Source: Terriglobia bacterium (lineage in GTDB: Bacteria > Acidobacteriota > Terriglobia > UBA7540). Taken from it: 5,501 nucleotides of DNA. The stretch covers positions 1 through 5,501 of the forward strand of contig JASHSC010000093.1 in NCBI GenBank assembly GCA_030036915.1, written 5' to 3'. Position 1 is the first letter of the stretch. Every line of letters starts with the position of its first letter. The notes beneath the pieces were generated by a model. That model was not told the DNA's origin. It did not search any database and saw only the letters and a program-made list of their open reading frames with translations. Of the stretch, positions 1 through 5,348 are shown piece by piece. The translations under genes and the position numbers were made by a program.

Positions 1-196
1 CGCCCGAGGTTTCCTCCAACATCACTCTACACCTCTTGCGGGCGCCTGACAAGCACACTTCAAACCTTGCCCGTTCGATTCCGAGCGACCCCTGTTGGTT
101 GCCCGGACGGCTTTGAGAAGACTGGACTGAAACCTTAGCCCAGCGGGGGCGGCCAGCCGGTTTGAAATCTCGGAAAGCATCAAGGCAGCGGGGCTT

Positions 197-268
197 ACTG
201 GTTCCATTCAAGGGAATCGTCTGCGTGCCGCCGGGCGCGTCCTCGTTGATGGTCAGCGTGCCGGCGCT
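197..268 (-). pseudogene. Remnant of an Ig-like (HYDIN / choice-of-anchor-D type) repeat
   Basis: Read on the minus strand from 268 down, 24 codons give SAGTLTINEDAP followed directly by GGTQTIPLNGTS. This matches the closing strands of the Ig-like repeats (ASPM-SPD-2-HYDIN or choice-of-anchor-D type) common in large acidobacterial surface proteins, whose repeats typically end in a 'tlti.dna.gspqtv.L.Gtg' pattern. The frame stays open from 268 to the left window edge, about 89 codons, but the residues after GTS (KPRCLDAFRDF and on) look like no domain I know. Upstream of SAGTL the similarity stops at the palindrome at 274-290. I infer a decayed 3' end of an exported-protein gene. It could also be a chance match, since it rests on 24 residues. 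Confidence 0.4.
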
Positions 269-273
269 GTGGC

Positions 274-290
274 ATGGGCTTCCAGCCCGT
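274..290. repeat. REP-like palindrome (GGGCT-TCC-AGCCC core)
   Basis: The stretch atgggcttccagcccgt folds into a 7-bp stem (274-280 with 284-290, one T-G wobble) around a 3-base loop. Variants of 'acgggctggaagcccatgcca' recur, as I remember, between genes in Acidobacteriota, Planctomycetes and Verrucomicrobia genomes, where their spurious translation gives the familiar 'GWKPMP' or 'GLEAHAT' strings. A second small stem, TGGC-CCT-GCCA, sits at 305-315, so the element may extend to about 315. Only one copy is in the window, so its repetitive nature is knowledge-based and not seen here. Confidence 0.45.
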
Positions 291-336
291 ACGCACGCCC
301 AGGATGGCCCTGCCAGGTGAGCGGTGCGCCGGAAAT

Positions 337-365
337 TTGACCCAGCCACCCTCCTCCGCTATACT
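337..365 (+). promoter_or_regulatory. Sigma-70 type promoter of nuoI
   Basis: TTGACC at 337-342 and TATACT at 360-365 each match 5 of 6 consensus bases and are separated by exactly 17 bases, the optimal spacing for a housekeeping sigma factor. Transcription would begin near 371-373 and give a leader of about 17 bases before the nuoI ATG at 389. The leader holds the purine-rich ribosome binding stretch (GGAG at 372-375, AAAGGGG just before the start). This is the best promoter in the window. Confidence 0.65.
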
Positions 366-388
366 TTCGTTGGAGACGAAAGGGGCAC

Positions 389-865
389 ATGCCAAACATC
401 GTCAAAGAAATGGCCGATTCCGCCGTGGCGCTTGCAAAGGGCTTCGCGACCACGTTCAAGGAAATGCTCGGACCAACGGTAACGGAGAATTATCCCATCG
501 AGCCCGTGCACTTTGAGGATCGCTACCGTGGCGTGCATGTGCTGCGCCGGGACGAGGACGGTTTGGAGAAGTGCGTCGCGTGCTTCCTTTGCGCCGCCGC
601 CTGCCCGGCAAACTGCATTCACATTGAAGCTGCTGAAAATACCGGAGACCACCGCATCAGCGCCGCGGAGCGCTACGCGGAGGTCTACAATATCGATTAC
701 AACCGCTGCATTTTCTGTGGCTATTGCGTGGAAGCGTGCCCCTGCGACGCCATCACCCACGGCCACGATTTTGAAATTGCCGGTTACGACACCAACACGC
801 TGGTTTACCGCAAGGAACAGTTGTTGGAGCCGATGCCGACAGCAACCTCTTCAACCCCCAAGTAA
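389..865 (+). CDS. nuoI: NADH-quinone oxidoreductase subunit I (8Fe-8S ferredoxin subunit)
   Basis: Subunit I of respiratory complex I carries two 4Fe-4S clusters (N6a and N6b) that pass electrons along the peripheral arm toward the quinone site, on the cytoplasmic face of the membrane. The 158-residue product is about normal length for the family. It has an N-terminal helix (GFATTFKEMLG, 18-28), a first CxxCxxCxxxCP motif with Cys62, 65, 68 and 72, and a second with Cys107, 110, 113 and 117. The family's C-terminal 'LVYRKEQLLEP' ending is present at 138-148. The extra cysteines 76 and 119 follow the motifs. The ATG at 389 sits just after an AAAGGGG stretch and below a strong promoter. No other nuo gene is visible beside it: the left flank is non-coding and the next gene is unrelated. 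It is therefore either a solitary copy or part of a dispersed nuo set. A related 2x4Fe-4S ferredoxin is a less likely alternative. Confidence 0.9.
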   Translation: MPNIVKEMADSAVALAKGFATTFKEMLGPTVTENYPIEPVHFEDRYRGVHVLRRDEDGLEKCVACFLCAAACPANCIHIEAAENTGDHRISAAERYAEVYNIDYNRCIFCGYCVEACPCDAITHGHDFEIAGYDTNTLVYRKEQLLEPMPTATSSTPK

Positions 866-885
866 ACGCAGATCTGATCGGCCGC

Positions 886-908
886 CGTTGCCACACCTTA
901 AGGCAACG
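886..908 (+). terminator. Hairpin after nuoI, possible terminator
   Basis: CGTTGCC (886-892) pairs perfectly with GGCAACG (902-908) around a 9-base loop, 20 bases after the nuoI stop. No run of T follows, only a weak AAATTCCTT. It is therefore not a classical intrinsic terminator and may only stabilise the nuoI transcript's 3' end. Its position between two functionally unrelated genes favours a termination role. Confidence 0.35.
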
Positions 909-968
909 AGCAAATTCCTTCCGCCCCAACCCTGCCTCTTGGAGTTATGATGTCGGCAATCATTATTC

Positions 969-976
969 GGGAGGGG
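969..976 (+). promoter_or_regulatory. Ribosome binding site that supports the GTG start at 983
   Basis: GGGAGGGG lies 6 bases before GTG at 983, an ideal Shine-Dalgarno arrangement. The competing in-frame ATGs at 947 and 950 have only a GGAG 2 to 5 bases away, which is too close. They would also add 12 or 11 residues in front of a clean signal peptide. Confidence 0.55.
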
Positions 977-982
977 AAGCAG

Positions 983-1837
983 GTGAAAACTCGAATCATC
1001 CTGGTGGCTTTATTGCTTATTCCCAGCAGCATGGGCATGGCTCAGTCCGTTTCAATGAAGGGCGAATCGCTCGACAAAGTGCAGGTTCTCGCGCTAGTAC
1101 TGGGAGACGTGCCGAGCTCGCGCGTCGCGACTCTAGTGGTGGAGCGCGGCATAACATTTCAGCCGAAAAACTCTTTTCTGGATTTGCTCAAAAAGGTTGG
1201 CGCCGACGACGGTGTGATTACCGCCGTGCGTGTGGCCGAGCGCCCGCCGGACAAGCCGGATCCTGACGCCGGTCCTTCAAGAGACGCGCCGCTCGACCGC
1301 GACCAGATTCTCAATCTTCTTCTCACCGGGATGGACAGCGATGTTCTTACGGACCTGGTGAGTTCGCGGGGAATCGATTTTGAACCCTACGACGAGTATC
1401 TGCACGCCTACCAAATTGCCGGGGCCAAGGCGGATGTGCTCGGCGCGATTCGCCAGGCGGGCCAGTCGAAGCTGGGCGCGTCAACGATGACCATGACCGC
1501 TCACGAGGCCATGCACCCGAAATCCGCCGCCGGCGCTCCAACTGCGAAAATCGTGCACATGTCCGGGGAAATGGAGGCGACACGGCTGATTTCCCAAGCG
1601 CCGCCGGAGTATCCACAGGTCGCCAGGATTGCCCGCGTGCAGGGCACCGTTCGCTTGGCAGCCATGATTGGCACAGACGGCTCAGTTGAGGAGTTGGAAG
1701 TCATCAGCGGGCATGCACTGCTGATTAAGTCCACCATAGACGCGGTTTCCAGGTGGCGCTACCAGCCCTATCAATTGAATAACGCGCCCGTTGAGGTGCA
1801 GACTGAGATTGACGTGAGGTATGTGCTGGTGAACTGA
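983..1837 (+). CDS. Exported protein with two 56-residue repeats and a TonB C-terminal domain
   Basis: The start is taken as GTG 983, which gives 284 residues and a clean signal peptide: basic N-terminus, hydrophobic core LVALLLIPSSMG, likely cleavage after GMA at residue 20. The upstream in-frame ATG at 947 would give 296 residues. Residues 30-85 and 104-159 are two copies of one repeat that align without gaps at 21 of 56 positions, each with a central RGI-x-F-x-P signature. They are joined by a charged, proline-rich linker and followed by a low-complexity stretch (160-190). Residues 205-284 form a TonB C-terminal domain: the PPEYPQVARIARVQGTV opening, then DGSVEELEVISGH, AVSRWRYQPY and a final beta strand. 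Such domains normally contact outer-membrane TonB-dependent receptors. This protein lacks the usual TonB N-terminal transmembrane anchor followed by a long proline-rich spacer, so it is probably periplasmic and need not be a true energy transducer. The repeat's function is unknown to me; it may mediate protein binding. Confidence 0.85.
   Translation: MKTRIILVALLLIPSSMGMAQSVSMKGESLDKVQVLALVLGDVPSSRVATLVVERGITFQPKNSFLDLLKKVGADDGVITAVRVAERPPDKPDPDAGPSRDAPLDRDQILNLLLTGMDSDVLTDLVSSRGIDFEPYDEYLHAYQIAGAKADVLGAIRQAGQSKLGASTMTMTAHEAMHPKSAAGAPTAKIVHMSGEMEATRLISQAPPEYPQVARIARVQGTVRLAAMIGTDGSVEELEVISGHALLIKSTIDAVSRWRYQPYQLNNAPVEVQTEIDVRYVLVN
1070..1237 (+). repeat. Protein-level tandem repeat, copy 1
   Basis: This codes residues 30-85 of the TonB-domain protein. 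Conserved positions shared with copy 2 include the leading LD, a leucine ladder, RGI-x-F-x-P, GA near position 44 of the unit, and a closing R-x-A. The predicted make-up is alpha-helical. At the nucleotide level the copies have diverged, so the duplication is old. Confidence 0.6.
1292..1459 (+). repeat. Protein-level tandem repeat, copy 2
   Basis: This codes residues 104-159 and has exactly the length of copy 1, with no gap needed in the alignment. It keeps RGIDFEP where copy 1 has RGITFQP. The two units are separated by an 18-residue linker rich in Asp, Pro and Arg. Confidence 0.6.
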
Positions 1838-1909
1838 TCACGCTGCCCGCTGCGCGAATCTTGCGGGCCGGCGCGCGGTTAGGCACCGAGAGGGGAAGAG
1901 GGAAGACGC

Positions 1910-2158
1910 ATGTGTCCAGCCTGCATCGCAGCCCTGGCAATTGTCGCGGGCGGAACCACCTCAGCGGGGGGCTTTTCGGCTTTTGCGGTCAGAAGATTTC
2001 GTTTCCGAAAATCGCAGCAAGATCAAATCCCATCGAAGGAGGATCAGCATGGCCAACAACAGTCTTCAGCATCACAAGGTGGTCCCACCGGCCGAGTGGC
2101 TGGCAGCACGCAAGGAACTTCTGGCGAGGGAGAAGGAATTCACCCGCCTGCGCGATGA
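1910..2158 (+). CDS. Small CxxC single-pass membrane protein overlapping DUF899 (hypothetical)
   Basis: This 82-codon frame begins MCPACIAALAIVAGG. It has Cys2 and Cys5 in a CPxC motif, a hydrophobic, glycine-rich segment at residues 6-27, a basic stop-transfer stretch (RRFRFRK, 28-34) and a polar, glutamine- and glycine-rich tail. A purine-rich GAGGGAAG at 1898-1905 lies 4 bases before the ATG. I recall short 'MCPxCxA...GG' proteins of this form next to DUF899 genes, but cannot verify that here. The last 110 bases overlap the DUF899 gene in another frame, so its tail (residue 47 on) is constrained by that gene and looks low-complexity. The overlap would let its translation deliver ribosomes to the DUF899 start. 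The alternative is a chance open frame. The organised N-terminus and ribosome binding site favour a real gene. Confidence 0.5.
   Translation: MCPACIAALAIVAGGTTSAGGFSAFAVRRFRFRKSQQDQIPSKEDQHGQQQSSASQGGPTGRVAGSTQGTSGEGEGIHPPAR
2036..2042 (+). promoter_or_regulatory. Strong Shine-Dalgarno site fixing the DUF899 start
   Basis: AAGGAGG, a perfect anti-16S match, lies 6 bases before ATG 2049. It selects that start over the in-frame codon at 1941, which would add 36 residues (MSRAEPPQRG and on) with no domain character. The site lies inside the upstream small ORF. Confidence 0.75.
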
Positions 2159-2822
2159 TCTGAGCCAAAAACGCCGCGAATTGCCCTGGGAAAAAGTCGA
2201 GAAGCAATATGTTTTCGAAGGGCCCAAGGGTAAGGAATCGCTGGCCCAGCTTTTCGGCGAACATAGCCAGCTCGTCATCTACCACTTCATGCTCGGTCCA
2301 GGATGGAAGGAAGGCTGCCCAAGCTGCTCCTACCTGACGGACCATTTTGACGGCGCCACTGTTCACCTGGGAGCGCGTGACGTGACCCTGACCCTGTGCT
2401 CCCACGCGCCTTATACGGAAATCCAGGCATTCCAGAAGCGCATGGGCTGGAAGGTGAAGTGGGTTTCCTCAAATGGCAGCGATTTTAACTTTGACTACCA
2501 CGTTTCGTTTTTGCCCGAAGAGAAGGGCAAAGGCAAAGTGAAGTATAACTACACAGAAATGGAATTTCCTTCGGAGGAAGGTCCTGGCCTGAGCGTCTTC
2601 TACAAAAACGAAAACGACGAAATCTTTCACACCTATTCCACCTACGCGCGCGGGCTCGATATTTTGGTGGGCACGTACAACTTTCTCGACCTAGTGCCCA
2701 AGGGGCGCGATGAGGCTGGCCTGGCCCACACCATGGCGTGGGTCCGCCATCACGATCGCTACATGCCGGGACAATTGGTCGATCCCAAGGCGCTCTACAA
2801 GCAGCCGGAGAAGGTAGGTTAG
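2049..2822 (+). CDS. DUF899 family thioredoxin-like protein
   Basis: The 257-residue product matches DUF899 (Pfam PF05988) along its length, a cytoplasmic family with a thioredoxin-like fold whose reaction is not established. Visible landmarks are an N-terminal helical region rich in Lys, Arg and Glu (14-45), the LVIYHFMLGPGW strand (75-86), EGCPSC with Cys90 and Cys93 in a CPSC redox-type motif, and YLTDHFDG (95-102). Next come DFNFDYHVSF (145-154), LSVFYKNENDEIFHTYSTYARGLD as a continuous conserved block (181-204), NFLDLVPKGRDE (211-222) and WVRHHDRY (231-238). There is no signal peptide. The CPSC pair suggests a thiol redox or peroxide-related role, but that is inference. The CxxC membrane ORF directly upstream overlaps it, which suggests coupled expression. 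Confidence 0.9.
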   Translation: MANNSLQHHKVVPPAEWLAARKELLAREKEFTRLRDDLSQKRRELPWEKVEKQYVFEGPKGKESLAQLFGEHSQLVIYHFMLGPGWKEGCPSCSYLTDHFDGATVHLGARDVTLTLCSHAPYTEIQAFQKRMGWKVKWVSSNGSDFNFDYHVSFLPEEKGKGKVKYNYTEMEFPSEEGPGLSVFYKNENDEIFHTYSTYARGLDILVGTYNFLDLVPKGRDEAGLAHTMAWVRHHDRYMPGQLVDPKALYKQPEKVG

Positions 2823-2839
2823 CGGGCAATAGGCCCTCC

Positions 2840-2873
2840 AGTCTTGCGCAGACTCTTGGGGTGGGAAGTCTGC
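2840..2873 (+). other. Overlapping alternative hairpins after DUF899
   Basis: AGTCT (2840-2844) can pair with AGACT (2850-2854), or GCAGACT (2848-2854) can pair with AGTCTGC (2867-2873) as a 7-bp stem with a 12-base loop. The two folds share the central strand and exclude each other. No T run follows, so intrinsic termination is doubtful. It may be a 3'-end structure for the DUF899 transcript or a chance. Confidence 0.25.
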
Positions 2874-2966
2874 GGCCACAAATTAATGCTAATCTTGCAA
2901 GGTTTGACGCTGAGATTGAGCTTCATCTCTGCGCCAGCCGGCAGCGATTCAGGCAGAGAGGTAACT

Positions 2967-4100
2967 TTGTATCGACTGAAGAGCATCACGCTCAAGAGCG
3001 GATTGGCGGCTTTAACGCAGCTTCTTGCGGCCAATCTGGCGATTGCCCAGGCGCCTCCTCCTGCGCGACCGGCGCCCCCCACACGTGATCCCCACACGCC
3101 AGGCTATGTGAAGGCAGTGGAATTGCCGGATGGCAAAGTGCCTCCGGCAACCTCCGACGGCAACTTCATCGTCGGACCCACGCACCATCCCGCTGCTGAG
3201 ATGGCCGTTCATGACGGCGTGCCGCAGGGCGCGGTGATTGAATTCACTATGAGCTCGGCGGACAGCAAAATTTATCCCGGCATCGCGAGAGATGCAGGCA
3301 CGTTTGGCACGCCGGACCCAAACAACCCGGCGAAACTGGTGGTGACCACCAGCCATCCCGTTCCTTACACGCGCCACGTGGCCGTCTACGTGCCCAAGCA
3401 GTATGTGCCGGGTAATGCCGCGCCTTTTATTGTCGGCGCGGACGGGCCCGACCGGTACCTCTTCACTGCCCTCGACAATCTGATCGCCGAACATCGTGTA
3501 CCGGTGATGATCGCCATCTCCATCGGGAACGGGAGCGGTGATGCGCAAGGCAGCGAGCGCGGCCTGGAATACGATACGATGTCCGGCTTGTACGCGGAAT
3601 TCGTCGAGAGGGAAGTCTTGCCTCTGGTCGAGCAGAAATGCAACGTGACGCTTACGAAAGATCCCAATGGGCGGGCGGCGATGGGCACCAGTTCGGGCGG
3701 CTCCTGCGCGCTGAGCATGGCCTGGTACCACCCGGAGCTCTACCATCGCGTTCTCACCTTTTCGGGAACATACGTCAACCAGCAGTGGCCCTCCAACCCG
3801 GAGACTCCGCATGGAGCGTGGGAATACCACGAGAAACTGATTCCCCATAATCCCCGCAAGCCGATTCGCATCTGGCTGGAGGTGGGAGATACCGACCTCC
3901 TTAATCCCAACGCCATGCGAGATGGAATGCACGATTGGGTGGTGGCCAATGAAAACATGGCCAAGGCGCTGGCCGCGGAGCACTACCACTACCAATTCGT
4001 GTTTGTCCGAAATGCCAAACACGGCGACCGCCCGACGAAGCAGGAACTCTTGCCCGAAGCCCTTGAATACCTCTGGCAAGGCTACCCGATTGGGAAATAA
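2967..4100 (+). CDS. Secreted esterase of the PF00756 (esterase D-like) alpha/beta-hydrolase family
   Basis: An exported serine hydrolase that cleaves carboxylic esters; the natural substrate cannot be read from the sequence. The TTG at 2967 is chosen because AGAGAGG ends 5 bases before it and it opens a signal peptide (basic YRLKSITLK, hydrophobic core to residue 26, cleavage near AIA-Q). The open frame continues upstream to an ATG at 2886 and another at 2844, but those extensions lack a signal-like start. The mature protein has a short N-terminal region that starts with a proline-rich linker. The hydrolase domain follows (about 120-377 of 377 residues). It contains EYDTMSGLYAEFVEREVLP (family hallmark, 201-219) and the nucleophile elbow GTSSG with Ser242. 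It also has LEVGDTDLLN with Asp310 as likely acid, and NAKHGD with His352 as likely base. The full catalytic triad is thus present. Related proteins include iron-siderophore esterases and feruloyl or acetylxylan esterases. No neighbour suggests a siderophore role. Confidence 0.85.
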   Translation: MYRLKSITLKSGLAALTQLLAANLAIAQAPPPARPAPPTRDPHTPGYVKAVELPDGKVPPATSDGNFIVGPTHHPAAEMAVHDGVPQGAVIEFTMSSADSKIYPGIARDAGTFGTPDPNNPAKLVVTTSHPVPYTRHVAVYVPKQYVPGNAAPFIVGADGPDRYLFTALDNLIAEHRVPVMIAISIGNGSGDAQGSERGLEYDTMSGLYAEFVEREVLPLVEQKCNVTLTKDPNGRAAMGTSSGGSCALSMAWYHPELYHRVLTFSGTYVNQQWPSNPETPHGAWEYHEKLIPHNPRKPIRIWLEVGDTDLLNPNAMRDGMHDWVVANENMAKALAAEHYHYQFVFVRNAKHGDRPTKQELLPEALEYLWQGYPIGK

Positions 4101-4129
4101 CCGAACTATCTATTCTCAAGCGCATCGCC

Positions 4130-4297
4130 ATGTATAATGCCTGGCGAATTGGAATGCTACGGAACTCCTCTGAGAGATCGCGTTTGCAAGCATTGCTTGC
4201 GCTGAGCGTGATCATCGTATTTGCGCAGGACCTGCCGGCCCAATCACCGATTGCCACGTCTGAAATTCGTTTCACTTCCTTCGAATCAAATCCGTGA
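4130..4297 (+). CDS. N-terminal signal-peptide segment of the broken methyltransferase-like gene
   Basis: This 55-codon frame reads MYNAWRIGMLRNSSERSR, then a hydrophobic core LQALLALSVIIVFA, then QDLPAQS, a good signal-peptidase region, then PIATSEIRFTSFES before the TGA at 4295-4297. It ends exactly where the central domain's frame takes over. An ATG at 4154 (MLRNSSERSR) is an equally good start. It is too short to be a convincing protein alone, and the fit with the downstream segment is what gives it meaning. Confidence 0.5.
   Translation: MYNAWRIGMLRNSSERSRLQALLALSVIIVFAQDLPAQSPIATSEIRFTSFESNP
4133..4138 (+). promoter_or_regulatory. Possible -10 element (TATAAT) at the start of the methyltransferase-like gene
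   Basis: A perfect TATAAT follows the esterase stop by 32 bases, but no good -35 lies 15 to 19 bases upstream. If used, transcription would begin near 4145, downstream of the ATG at 4130, so the ATG at 4154 would be the start on a nearly leaderless message. Confidence 0.25.
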
Positions 4298-5348
4298 CCT
4301 GATCGAGATGATGTCCAGTGCAGGCGCTCCCGATATGCCGGCAGTCGAAATCAAAGATGCCGCGTCGTGGGACGCCTGGATTCGGGCGCGCGACCGCGAA
4401 ATCCGAGGGTGCATTGACCGCGGAATTGAAGACTCCATCGCCAACCTCATTCTTTTCGGAACTTCATATTGCCGTCTGCCCCCAATTCCGGGCGCAGCCC
4501 AGAGCGTGAACACCAGGGGCGAACTGACACCGGCCGCTCTCGAACGTATCCACGCCTTAACGCTCGCCTTGCGGCAGCCTGGAGGTAACGAACGGGTGCG
4601 CTTCGTGCGAGATTTCCTTCAGCGGAAAGAAGTGGCGGGGAACAAGGTCAAAGTGTACCTGATGCAAATCCTTCAGCGGTTATTTCATGACGAGGCCGAC
4701 TATGAAGTGACACTAAGAGTCGCCGGCGCTTCCGGCGACCCTGAGGCCGTTTTTTTAGGACGAGCTACGATCTTTAAGGATCGGGGACTTTCATTCGACA
4801 CCTCTCTTGAACCTGACTTTGGCGTTGACACCATGTTGAAACAAATGCTGCAGAAGGGCCTTATTTCCCGCAATACCATAAGGCGCATCGCGGTGATCGG
4901 GCACGGTGTGGGCTTCGCCGATAAGCGCCTGGGCCTCGATTTTTACCCCATTCAAACCCTTCAGCCGTTCGCCATTCTGGAAACGGCCTCCCGCTTGGGG
5001 CTGGGAAAGGCGGAAGCAATTCGGGTCCTGGCATGCGATTTAAACCCGGCAGTGCTCGCGCACGTATCACACTTGCAAGCCCAAGCGCGCCGGGGTCACA
5101 GCTACGTGGTGCAACTGCCTCGCGACCCCCGAAACGGCTGGGACTCGGACCTGTTGCGTATTGGCGGCACTTTGGCGAAATTGTCGGTTCACCGGCGCAT
5201 CCGCTTGCCCCGCCCTCGTCACTTCAACAGGTCGAGGTTCGCGCCGTGGCCATCAGGCCGCCAATCGCGGCGGAAGTGGCCCCCCAGGACCTGGACATCG
5301 TGGCCCAGCAATTCGATCTTCCCGCCGGGCAAAGGTTCGATCTGGTGA
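4221..5348 (+). CDS. Central segment of the broken methyltransferase-like gene
   Basis: This is the longest continuous frame in the region, 375 codons from a TTG at 4221. The first 20 or so residues are probably out-of-frame reading of the signal segment, and everything after residue 313 (from IGGTLAKL on) is likewise out of frame. The real part carries SWDAWIRARDREIRG (49-63), LILFGTSY (76-83), and RRIAVIGHGVGFADK (221-235), a glycine-rich stretch at the place of SAM motif I. It also has DFYPIQTLQPFAILE (240-254), RVLACDLNP with Asp273 at the position of motif II, and SYVVQLPRDPRNGW (294-307). There is no good ribosome binding site for TTG 4221; in-frame ATGs at 4308 and 4311 are internal to the domain. 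A pipeline would probably call this whole frame as a hypothetical protein or methyltransferase. Confidence 0.6.
   Translation: MRRTCRPNHRLPRLKFVSLPSNQIRDLIEMMSSAGAPDMPAVEIKDAASWDAWIRARDREIRGCIDRGIEDSIANLILFGTSYCRLPPIPGAAQSVNTRGELTPAALERIHALTLALRQPGGNERVRFVRDFLQRKEVAGNKVKVYLMQILQRLFHDEADYEVTLRVAGASGDPEAVFLGRATIFKDRGLSFDTSLEPDFGVDTMLKQMLQKGLISRNTIRRIAVIGHGVGFADKRLGLDFYPIQTLQPFAILETASRLGLGKAEAIRVLACDLNPAVLAHVSHLQAQARRGHSYVVQLPRDPRNGWDSDLLRIGGTLAKLSVHRRIRLPRPRHFNRSRFAPWPSGRQSRRKWPPRTWTSWPSNSIFPPGKGSIW

Larger units (their letters stand above)
1..336. other. Gene-poor region with no intact coding sequence
   Basis: No reading frame here combines a start, a ribosome binding site and a recognisable protein. 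The short frames on both strands have the arginine, proline and alanine-rich make-up of non-coding GC-rich DNA. The only structure I can support is the Ig-like remnant on the minus strand and the palindrome next to it. The region looks like decayed or spacer DNA upstream of the nuoI promoter. Confidence 0.5.

Noticed and set aside
65..95. tRNA-like T-loop motif (TTCGATTC)
   Set aside because: The flanking bases do not form the 5-bp T stem and no anticodon arm, acceptor stem or CCA can be built around it.
274..516. 80-codon plus-strand frame beginning MGFQPVRTPRMA
   Set aside because: It starts inside the REP-like palindrome, crosses the nuoI promoter and overlaps nuoI in another frame. This kind of translation comes from the dispersed palindrome.
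359..766. 135-codon minus-strand frame across nuoI
   Set aside because: It lies fully against the nuoI coding strand, has no recognisable motif, and its start has no gene context.
1845..1868. GCCCGC / GCGGGC hairpin after the TonB-domain gene
   Set aside because: A 6-bp stem with a 12-base loop and no following T run in GC-rich DNA is close to chance expectation.
3012..4079. 355-codon open frame on the minus strand across the esterase
   Set aside because: It is antisense to a gene with a complete catalytic triad and signal peptide. Its His, Arg, Val and Gly-rich make-up is typical of the complement of GC-rich coding DNA, and no domain is visible.
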